In this document: positions 28,969 through 35,230 of the stretch, in pieces
Numbering within the stretch: position 1 is the stretch's first letter
Layout of the letters: each line of letters opens with the position of its first letter
From: DATEOR01 sp035296905
GTDB lineage: Bacteria; Actinomycetota; Thermoleophilia; Gaiellales; Gaiellaceae
NCBI GenBank assembly: GCA_035296905.1
Contig: DATHAA010000045.1
Span: 1-35,728 of the forward strand
Length of the DNA stretch: 35,728 nucleotides
Reading direction: 5' to 3'
The notes under the pieces: generated by a model
The model's input: the letters and a program-made list of their open reading frames with translations, nothing else
The model's database searches: none
Told to the model about the DNA's origin: nothing
Position numbers and translations under genes: made by a program

Positions 28969-30068
28969 ACGGTCAAGTCGTAAGGGAAGTCGGTGAGGAC
29001 TTCGCCGCCGTCGTCCGTGACGAGCACGAGGTCCTCGAGCCGACAGCCGCCGAAGCCCTTGCGGTAGAGGCCCGGCTCGACGGCGAGCACGTCTCCGGGG
29101 ACGAGTTCTTCGCCGGTGCGTCCGAGCCCGGGCTGCTCGTGCACCTCGAGGCCGACGCCGTGCCCGAGGCTGTGGAAGAAGCCGTCCTCGAGCGGCTTGT
29201 CGGGATCCTTCGTCAGCTGCGTCGGGAACCCGTGCTCCCGGAAAAGCTCACAGGTCATCCGGTGCAGCTCCTTGCCTGTGATGCCCGGGCGAATCGCGTC
29301 GACCGCCAAGTCGAGAGCCTCTTTGACGAGACCGTGGTAGCGAACGAGCTCCTCCGGCGGCTCGCCCATGCAGAACGTGCGCGTCATGTCCGCGTAGCAG
29401 CCGGAAACGGGATCCTGCGGATACAGATCGGCGATGACCGCCTCGCCGCTCGAGATCGGGCCATGGCCGGGCTCGTGCCCGATCGCGGTCTGCTCGCCGT
29501 GCGAGACGATGACCATGTCGGGCGCGATCACGCCTGATTCCGAAAAGGCCTGGAGGGCGAGCCCCTGGAGCTCCTCGCACGTGAGGTCGCCCCCCTCGCG
29601 CAGCCGGTCGCGGATCACGCCCATCGCGCGCTCGGCGCCTGCCTGAGCGCGTCGGATGCCCGCGAGCTCCGAGGCGTTCTTCGTCCGCCGGCGCTTGTCG
29701 AAGATGTCGCCGTCCGGCTCGAGCGAGATGCCGTTCGCGCGTAGGAAATCGGCCTTCTCGAGGGGAAATGCGCGCGGCGTGACTGCGCTTTCGAGCCCGA
29801 TCTTCCGGCAGGCCCGCAGGACGACCTGGCGCTCCGACTCGTGCCACGGGATGCCGTTCGCGACGAGCTCGTCGATCCCGAGGTCCTCGAGCGGAACGGT
29901 GACGATGCCATCGAGAAGCTCGATCCTGGGAATTTCGAGCGAGCCCACGAAGACGTAGCGGCCGCCGTCCTTCTCCGCGTAGACGAAAGCGTCCGGAATG
30001 GGCACGGGAACCTCGTGACGGAGCTCCGGAGAGCGAATCGTGTCGCCGTAGATGAGCAGGTCGGGCAC
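28965..30068 (-). CDS. M24-family aminopeptidase (Xaa-Pro peptidase type), 367 aa
   Basis: Pita-bread metallopeptidase, probably releasing N-terminal residues before proline. All five metal ligands are visible: Asp214 (VIADLYPQD), Asp227 (CYADMTRTF), His303 (HSLGHGVGLEVHE), Glu331 (AVEPGLY), Glu345 (CRLEDLVLV). The N-terminal ~130 residues are the creatinase-like domain, shorter than in E. coli PepP. Starts at GTG 30066-30068, nine bases from TACGCT, divergent from the amidohydrolase gene 37 bp away. Confidence 0.9.
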   Translation of the reverse strand: MPDLLIYGDTIRSPELRHEVPVPIPDAFVYAEKDGGRYVFVGSLEIPRIELLDGIVTVPLEDLGIDELVANGIPWHESERQVVLRACRKIGLESAVTPRAFPLEKADFLRANGISLEPDGDIFDKRRRTKNASELAGIRRAQAGAERAMGVIRDRLREGGDLTCEELQGLALQAFSESGVIAPDMVIVSHGEQTAIGHEPGHGPISSGEAVIADLYPQDPVSGCYADMTRTFCMGEPPEELVRYHGLVKEALDLAVDAIRPGITGKELHRMTCELFREHGFPTQLTKDPDKPLEDGFFHSLGHGVGLEVHEQPGLGRTGEELVPGDVLAVEPGLYRKGFGGCRLEDLVLVTDDGGEVLTDFPYDLTV

Positions 30069-30105
30069 GGTTCTCGAAGCGTAGCTGGGGTAGATTCCAA
30101 AAGCG

Positions 30106-31260
30106 GTGCAGGACGCTTTGGAACTGGCACGGAAGCTTGTCGCCGTCTACGACGACGAGGTCGCCGCGCTGCTTCCGAAGGACTCAGAGCTCTTCGACGC
30201 CCACGTGCACGTCGGCACCGACATAGACGGCTTCGTCTCCAAGCTGGACGACCTGCTCGACTTCCTCGCCAAGGACGGCGTAACGCGCGCGTTCGCCTTC
30301 TGTCTCGACGAGCCCGACCGCGAGCCCGCCTTTCGCGCTGCGAACGACCGTACCCTCGAAGCAGCGAGGGCATCGAACGGCGTGCTGATCCCCTTCGCGC
30401 GGCTCGATCTCACCGAGCAGCCCGTCGAGGAGGCGACCCGCGCACTCGATGCGGGCGCACGCGGGATCAAGCTCCACCCCCGCGCGCAGGCGTTCCGCCT
30501 CGACGACGAGCGGCTCGCACCCGTCTTCGCGCTCGCGGCCGAGCGGCACGTCCCGATCCTCATCCACGGCGGCCGCGGCCTCCCTCCGATCGCCGAGCAC
30601 CTACGTCGGCTCGTCGACACCTATCCCGCGGCGCAGCTCATCATCGCCCACGCGGGAATCGCCGACCTCGCGCGCCTCTCGGAGGAGTTCGCCGGCCACC
30701 CGGGCGTGTTCTTCGACACATCTGTCTGGAGCCCGCTCGACCTCCTCGACATGTTCCATCGCATCTCGCCGGAGCAAGCTCTCTACGCGTCCGACCACCC
30801 GTACGGCCAGCAGCCCGGCTCACTCTTCATCGCGCTTCGCACGGCGCGGCTCGCGGGCCTCTCCGAGGACCAGATCCGCGACCTGCTCGGGCGCTCGGCG
30901 GCCGGCATCGCGGACGGCAAGGCGTCGGCCCCGCGTACGTCGCCGACGGGACGAAGGAGCATCGAGCAGCCGATCACCTTCGCACGGATTCACCACTACC
31001 TCGCCATGGCGACCCCGCTCCTGTGGACGCGGCAGCGCGACACCATCGGAGTGCTCGGGCTCGCACTGAACACCTGCGCGGAGCGCGACGGCTTCGCGGA
31101 GGAGCGTGAGCGGATCGCCGAGCTGATCGCAGGCGCGCAGGAGCTTTGGGCCAAGCTGCCGGACATCGAGGACGAGCAGGAGAGGCTGGTGGCGGGCCGC
31201 TACACCTTCCGCCTCGTTCACCTGGCGGACATCCTCGCGGTCACGACCAGCTCCGCGTGA
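30106..31260 (+). CDS. amidohydrolase 2-family (PF04909-type) metal hydrolase with C-terminal extension, 384 aa
   Basis: TIM-barrel hydrolase/decarboxylase type. Metal-site residues in order: DAHVH (His33, His35), GIKLHPR (Lys122 region), LIHGG (His154), IAHAG (His182), YASDHPYG (Asp230). From ~280 on, ~100 residues follow the barrel (ITFARIHHYLAMATPLLWTRQRDTIGVLGLAL … ERERIAELIAGAQELWAKL). They are helical and not part of the usual domain; I do not recognise them. GTG start nine bases after TAGATT. Coupled to the next gene (GTGA). Substrate unknown. Confidence 0.82.
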   Translation: MQDALELARKLVAVYDDEVAALLPKDSELFDAHVHVGTDIDGFVSKLDDLLDFLAKDGVTRAFAFCLDEPDREPAFRAANDRTLEAARASNGVLIPFARLDLTEQPVEEATRALDAGARGIKLHPRAQAFRLDDERLAPVFALAAERHVPILIHGGRGLPPIAEHLRRLVDTYPAAQLIIAHAGIADLARLSEEFAGHPGVFFDTSVWSPLDLLDMFHRISPEQALYASDHPYGQQPGSLFIALRTARLAGLSEDQIRDLLGRSAAGIADGKASAPRTSPTGRRSIEQPITFARIHHYLAMATPLLWTRQRDTIGVLGLALNTCAERDGFAEERERIAELIAGAQELWAKLPDIEDEQERLVAGRYTFRLVHLADILAVTTSSA

Positions 31261-31757
31261 TTGCGGGAGTCGTCCTGGCCGCCGGGGCCGCGAGCCGGTT
31301 CGGCGAGCCAAAGCAGCGCCTGCTCCTGCCCGGCGTGCTGGCGCGTCTGGACGACACCCCGCTGGACGAAGTCGTCGTCGTCTCGGGCGCCTACGAGCTC
31401 GACGCGGGCGCCGCGCGGCTCGTCGCGTGCCCCGAGTGGGAGCGCGGCCCCGGAGCCTCCCTGCGCTGCGGGCTCGCAGCGCTCTCCCCGGACACAGAGG
31501 CCGCGGTCGTCTGCCTCGCGGACGGCCCGAACCTGGCTCCCGCCGCGATCGAGCGCGTGGTGGACGCATGGCGAGCGGAGGACGGCGACGTCGTCGCTGC
31601 GAGCTACGGCGGGAACCGGGGCCATCCAGTCGTGCTCGGCCGAAGCGCCTGGGCATCTGTCCCGGACGAGGGCATGCGCGCTCTCCCGGCGACCCTCGTC
31701 CCCTGTGACGACCTCGGCTCGCCCGGAGACGTCGACTCGCCGGGGGACATGCCGTGA
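31257..31757 (+). CDS. MocA/MobA-like nucleotidyltransferase, 166 aa (short)
   Basis: N-terminal NTP-binding loop VVLAAGAASRFGEPKQ, then ACPEWERGPGASLRCGL and VVCLADGPNLAP, and GGNRGHPVVLGRSAW, which are the marks of molybdenum-cofactor cytidylyl/guanylyltransferases. It is ~25-30 residues shorter than usual: the helix that normally follows the Lys-Gln of the loop is almost absent (KQRLLLPGVLARLDDTPLDEVVVV). GTG at 31257 overlaps the previous stop, and its stop overlaps the next GTG. A cofactor role is inferred by family only; no molybdoenzyme is adjacent. Confidence 0.75.
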   Translation: MIAGVVLAAGAASRFGEPKQRLLLPGVLARLDDTPLDEVVVVSGAYELDAGAARLVACPEWERGPGASLRCGLAALSPDTEAAVVCLADGPNLAPAAIERVVDAWRAEDGDVVAASYGGNRGHPVVLGRSAWASVPDEGMRALPATLVPCDDLGSPGDVDSPGDMP

Positions 31758-32245
31758 GGCGGTTTCTCCGCCCCGCGGTCGTCATCCCTGCCGTCGCGGT
31801 CCTGCTCTTCGCCGCCGGCATCGTCTACGCATTCACGACCGGGCTCGACTCAGGCGCAGTCGACGAGAACGAGCAGGTCCTGGCCGAGGTCGGCGTCTAC
31901 CCGAGTTCGAACGAGGTCGGGCGAAACAGCGAGACGTTCGCCGGCGCGGAGGCCGCCTTGCCGGTGCCGAAGGGAGTCGTCACGACCGCCGCCTACGCGC
32001 CGCCCGAGGGCACCGACCAGCTGGAGATCGTGAACTACTACCTGGGCCGGCTCCGCCCGGGATGGTCGGCCGAGGTCGAGCGCTCGCTGGCAGGGGCCGC
32101 CGGGACGACCACGCAGCGCTCGTACCGCGTGACGTTCTCCAGGGCAGACCAGTGCCTCATTGTCGGCACCGCAGGCATGGTCGCCGACCTCGCGCAGCCG
32201 GTGTACACGCTCTCGGCGTACGGACGGGGCGGCGACTCCTGTTAG
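31754..32245 (+). CDS. membrane-anchored hypothetical protein, 163 aa
   Basis: GTG at 31754 (GTGA overlap). One N-terminal membrane segment (about residues 7-27, PAVVIPAVAVLLFAAGIVYAF), then an extracytoplasmic domain of ~130 residues with NYYLGRLRPGWSAEVERS and a C-terminal Cys pair (DQCLIVGT … GDSC) that could form a disulfide. No family recognised. Last gene of the amidohydrolase run. Confidence 0.7.
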   Translation: MRRFLRPAVVIPAVAVLLFAAGIVYAFTTGLDSGAVDENEQVLAEVGVYPSSNEVGRNSETFAGAEAALPVPKGVVTTAAYAPPEGTDQLEIVNYYLGRLRPGWSAEVERSLAGAAGTTTQRSYRVTFSRADQCLIVGTAGMVADLAQPVYTLSAYGRGGDSC

Positions 32246-32314
32246 CCCTCAAGCGCACCCGTGGAATGCCGATGGAGAGAGGGTTGCACGCGGTTTTCGC
32301 CGAACTCTGACCCC

Positions 32315-32983
32315 ATGGCCGTTTCTCCCCTTGGAGCAGCCCGTCTTCGCCGACGCCTCACCGTCGAGGAAGCCGCCGCGCGCGCGCGGATGGCGGTCGA
32401 CCAGGTGAAGTCGCTCGAGGAGAACTGCATGTACCGGTTCGGCTCGAATGCGGACGCTCTCGCCGCGGCGCTCGTCTATGCGACCGCGCTCGGCATCTCC
32501 GAGCGCGAGGCTCGGCAGATCGCCGGCCTCCCGGTCGCGAGCCGGCTTGTCGACCCCTGGTCGCTCCGCAGGTCGATGGCGATCTGCGCGTTCCTCGCGG
32601 CCGTCGGCGCACTCGTCTGGTTCGGCTTCCGCCCGGAGCTCGGCTCGGACAGCACTACCGCCGCGACTCCTGCCCCCGCAAGCCAGGCCACGGGCGACCC
32701 GGCGGCGGCCCTGCCGGAGCCGTGGGAGATCCAGGTCGACGTCTACAACGGCACCGGTGCGGGCAACGCAGCCGCGAGCATGGCGAACCGCGTCGCCGGC
32801 CTCGCGTACCAGATCGGCAAGGTCGGGAACGCGAAGCGCGACGACTACCGAAAGACGCTCGTCTACTACGCGCCGGGCGGACAGGCCATCGCCGCGAGGC
32901 TCGCGCATGAGGTGGGCATCGGCACCGCAGCACTGCCAGGGGGCGACAACCCCAACCGCCTGGTAGTCATCGTCGGCAGCTAG
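32315..32983 (+). CDS. RodZ-like HTH + TM + LytR_C domain protein, 222 aa
   Basis: N-terminal helix-turn-helix like the cytoplasmic domain of RodZ (about 8-66: GAARLRRRLTVEEAAARARM, VKSLEENCMYRFGS), one membrane helix (about 88-104), a Pro/Ala/Thr linker, and an extracytoplasmic LytR_C domain (about 139-222: IQVDVYNGTGAGNAAASMANRV … YYAPGGQAIAARLAHEVGI … NPNRLVVIVG). This suggests a link between cell-shape/cytoskeleton-type HTH anchoring and cell-wall polymer attachment. ATG at 32315 is chosen over the upstream in-frame ATG at 32261, which precedes no HTH residues. Stop shares CTAG with the anti-sigma gene. Confidence 0.78.
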   Translation: MAVSPLGAARLRRRLTVEEAAARARMAVDQVKSLEENCMYRFGSNADALAAALVYATALGISEREARQIAGLPVASRLVDPWSLRRSMAICAFLAAVGALVWFGFRPELGSDSTTAATPAPASQATGDPAAALPEPWEIQVDVYNGTGAGNAAASMANRVAGLAYQIGKVGNAKRDDYRKTLVYYAPGGQAIAARLAHEVGIGTAALPGGDNPNRLVVIVGS

Positions 32984-33219
32984 AGAGGAGTTCTGAGCGC
33001 CGCGAGCTTCTGCTTGAGCTCAGGCGGCATCTCCTCGACCACCGCCTGGCGCACGTAGCGCCTGAGCGTCTCTTCGAACTTGTACCGCTTGCGGCAGTAG
33101 CCGCATTCGTCGAGGTGCGCCTCGGCGATCGCATACTCGTCCTCGGAAAGCTCACGGTCGAGGAAGGGTTGGAGCATCTCCTCGCACTTCGCGCATGGAT
33201 CTGAGCCCATGTAGACCAT
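32980..33219 (-). CDS. zinc-binding anti-sigma factor (RsrA/RshA-like), 79 aa
   Basis: ZAS (zinc-associated anti-sigma) signature: Cys9-x-x-Cys12, then His35-x3-Cys39-x2-Cys42 in HLDECGYC. In RsrA the equivalent residues hold zinc and form a disulfide on oxidation, releasing the sigma factor. The C-terminal Cys pair of Streptomyces RsrA is absent. ATG at 33217-33219 overlaps the sigma stop (TGATG), so the two are coupled and made in proportion. Shorter than Streptomyces RsrA (~105). Confidence 0.85.
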   Translation of the reverse strand: MVYMGSDPCAKCEEMLQPFLDRELSEDEYAIAEAHLDECGYCRKRYKFEETLRRYVRQAVVEEMPPELKQKLAALRTPL

Positions 33220-33806
33220 CAGCCGCTGTCTCCCACACTAGCTTCTGCGAGTTCCTTCTTGAGAATCCTTCGCCCACGGTGCAGACGCGACATGACTGTT
33301 CCGATTGGGATGTCGAGGATCTGCGCCGCGTCCTGGTAAGTGAAGTCGCCGATGTCGACAAGGACGATCACGTCTCGAAAGTCGTGCGGTACCTCGGCGA
33401 GTGCCCCGACGATCTCGTCCTGCGAGAGGCGCTCGACGATGCGCGCCTCGTCGTCGGAGCCGGAGTCCGCCTCGAGCCGGTTGTAGAGGAAGTAGTCGCC
33501 TTCCTCGAGGGGCTGCGTCGCCGGCGAGCGCTGCTCACGGCGGCCGCGATCGATGTTCAGGTTCGTGAGGATCCGGAAGAGCCAGGCGCGGAGGTTCGTG
33601 CCCGGCGTATAGGAGCGCCAGCTGCGGAAAGCGCGGGCGTAGGTCTCCTGAACAAGATCCTCGGCCTCTTCGCGCGTCGACACGAGTCGCCGAGCGACGC
33701 GATAGACCTGATCCGCCAAACCGAGAACCTCCTCTTCGAACCGCACGCGTGCACGCGCCTCCTCTGCGATGCCGCGTGCATCGGTCTCGGGCTGGACTTC
33801 GCTCAT
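33219..33806 (-). CDS. sigR: ECF sigma factor, SigR/SigH type (thiol-oxidative stress), 195 aa
   Basis: Region 2 at about 20-90 (LADQVYRVARRLVSTREEAEDLVQETYARAFRSW, TNLRAWLFRILTNLNIDR) and region 4 at about 130-185 (EIVGALAEVPHDFRDVIVLVDIGDFTYQDAAQIL, IGTVMSRLHRGRRILKKEL). The DLVQETYARA and TVMSRLHRGR wording is that of SigR/SigH. ATG at 33806 is the family start; the frame is open upstream to a TTG at 33887, a possible extended form. A matching autoregulatory promoter lies at 33828-33853. Partner anti-sigma is the next gene. Confidence 0.88.
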   Translation of the reverse strand: MSEVQPETDARGIAEEARARVRFEEEVLGLADQVYRVARRLVSTREEAEDLVQETYARAFRSWRSYTPGTNLRAWLFRILTNLNIDRGRREQRSPATQPLEEGDYFLYNRLEADSGSDDEARIVERLSQDEIVGALAEVPHDFRDVIVLVDIGDFTYQDAAQILDIPIGTVMSRLHRGRRILKKELAEASVGDSG

Positions 33807-33827
33807 CGGCCCGGACAGTAACAGTTC

Positions 33828-33853
33828 AACGAACGCAAAATCCCCGCTATTCC
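33828..33853 (-). promoter_or_regulatory. SigR-type autoregulatory promoter (GGAAT-N18-GTT)
   Basis: Minus strand: GGAAT (33853-33849), 18 bases, GTT (33830-33828), ~22 bases before the sigR ATG. The known SigR/SigH consensus is GGGAAT-N18/19-GTT. The -35 overlaps the stop codon of the upstream HMA gene. Confidence 0.65.
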
Positions 33854-34068
33854 GGGGTGCCGACCGGGGTGAAGCCGCCGCGCGCAAGCGCCTCGAGAAT
33901 GTCCTTCCTGGCGAGCCGCTCGTCGTCCCAGGCGAGGGTGACCTGGCCCATCAGGTTCGCGTTCGCGGCCTCGAGACCCTCGAGGCCCTCGAGCGAGGCG
34001 CCGAGCCGCATGACGCAGCGCTCGCACCGTACGCCGGCGACCTGGATCGTGTCGGTCTGCAAGGGCAC
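33847..34068 (-). CDS. heavy-metal-associated (HMA) domain protein, CopZ-like, 73 aa
   Basis: A single ferredoxin-like HMA domain: GVRCERCVMRL with Cys15-x-x-Cys18 for Cu(I)/Zn, then GQVTLAWDDERLARKDILEALARGGF. The first loop residue pattern is GVxCxxC instead of GMxCxxC. Soluble metallochaperone-like; no P-type ATPase is adjacent. GTG at 34066-34068 lies six bases from TAGGAT, whose TAG is the stop of the ligase gene, so it may have its own leaderless promoter. Its stop overlaps the sigR promoter -35. Confidence 0.85.
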   Translation of the reverse strand: MPLQTDTIQVAGVRCERCVMRLGASLEGLEGLEAANANLMGQVTLAWDDERLARKDILEALARGGFTPVGTPE

Positions 34069-34077
34069 GCTTCGATC

Positions 34078-35100
34078 CTACGTGAGCTCGACAAGGCGAC
34101 GGCACACGGCCTTGAGGCCGTCCGCGCGGCCGACCTCGAGCTGCTCTCGGGCCTGGTCGGGCACGTCGGGCTTCGGTGCGCCGACACGTTCGGCCAGCTC
34201 GCCCAGGAGCTCGGGTACCGACACGAGCCGCGAGCCGTCGGGATGGACCAGCTCCGCCTCGCGCCCGAAGCGGAGGGCAGCCCAGCGGTTCTGCGCGTAG
34301 AAGGCGCGGTTGGCCGGCCCGTCTTCCTCGAGCCGCGAGGCCATTGCCTGCACGAGGCCCGCGAGCGCCTCCGTCGTCTCGAGCCGTGTCGGCTGGTCCG
34401 CGACCCGGATCTCCAGCGTGCCGAAGCGTGGATGCGGGCGAACGTCCCACCAGACCCGCGTGATCTCGTCGGCGAGGCCGAGCGCGACGAGGCGCTCGAC
34501 GAACTGCTCCCACTCCTCGTAGCCGGCGAAGACCGGCGGCGCTCCGCTTCTCGGCAGCAGCGCGAGGATCTCCGCGCGCGCCGAGCGGAGCTCCGTGTCC
34601 TCCCCCGCGATGTAGGGAGAGTTCGCGGAGAGCGCGAGCACCAGCGGCAGCCAGGGCAGGACGGCCTCGAGCGCGGCCATGCACGCCTCGGGGCTCTTCA
34701 TGCCCACGTGCACGTGGAGACCGGAGACGTACTGCCGGCGCGCGGACGGGCCCGCATAGTCGACGAACTTCCGGTAGGCCGGGCTCTCGCCGACGGGCTG
34801 TTCCTCCGGCACCGCGGTCGGCCAGGTGCCCGCCGCGGCGAGGACGAGGCCGGCCTCTCCCGCCGCCTCTTTCCCGCGAGCGCGTAGCGACGCCAGCTCA
34901 TCGACCGCCTCCGCAACTGTCCGGTTGACGCCCGTGTTCAGCTCAACGACGGAGGCGAAGAGCTCCTCCTTCAGCCGCGCGCCGTCGAGTGCGTCGCGGG
35001 GAAACGGCCGGGGCGCGAGCGTCTCGGCGTCGAGGCAGAAGAGCTCTTCCTCGATCCCGACCGTGAAGGCCCCGGACTGGCCGAAGGTGTGAGCGATCAC
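34078..35100 (-). CDS. carboxylate-amine ligase / glutamate-cysteine ligase type 2 (YbdK family), 340 aa
   Basis: GCS2-type ATP-dependent ligase: FTVGIEEELFCLDAETL at the N-terminus, ELNTGVNRTVAEAVDEL, YVSGLHVHVGM, LALSANSPYIAGEDTELRSAR, WWDVRPHPRFGTLEIRVAD, FYAQNRWAALRFG. YbdK proteins have weak gamma-glutamylcysteine synthetase activity; the physiological substrate is often unknown. GTG start six bases from TAGAGT (plus 35107-35112), so probably leaderless. Placement beside a SigR system fits thiol metabolism, by inference. Confidence 0.88.
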   Translation of the reverse strand: MIAHTFGQSGAFTVGIEEELFCLDAETLAPRPFPRDALDGARLKEELFASVVELNTGVNRTVAEAVDELASLRARGKEAAGEAGLVLAAAGTWPTAVPEEQPVGESPAYRKFVDYAGPSARRQYVSGLHVHVGMKSPEACMAALEAVLPWLPLVLALSANSPYIAGEDTELRSARAEILALLPRSGAPPVFAGYEEWEQFVERLVALGLADEITRVWWDVRPHPRFGTLEIRVADQPTRLETTEALAGLVQAMASRLEEDGPANRAFYAQNRWAALRFGREAELVHPDGSRLVSVPELLGELAERVGAPKPDVPDQAREQLEVGRADGLKAVCRRLVELT

Positions 35101-35120
35101 GCAGGGACTCTAGAAAAGGT

Positions 35121-35156
35121 GGTCGGAGGCCCGGGCAGGCGGGCGGGCCTCCGACC
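35121..35156 (-). terminator. intrinsic terminator of the HtrA-like gene
   Basis: Perfect 12-bp stem (35121-35132 with 35145-35156), 12-base loop, and on the minus strand a TTTT run (35117-35114) directly after. The -10 of the downstream ligase gene follows within a few bases. Upstream of it (35187-35219) are two more short hairpins, GCTTCCGGAAGC and GCCCCTT/AAGGGGC; nothing else is seen between 35157 and 35230. Confidence 0.8.
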
Positions 35157-35230
35157 GTTACTTCCGAGAGCCAAGCTGGTGATGCGGCTTCCGGAAGCGT
35201 GCCCCTTGGGGTAAGGGGCCAAGGGCGCCG

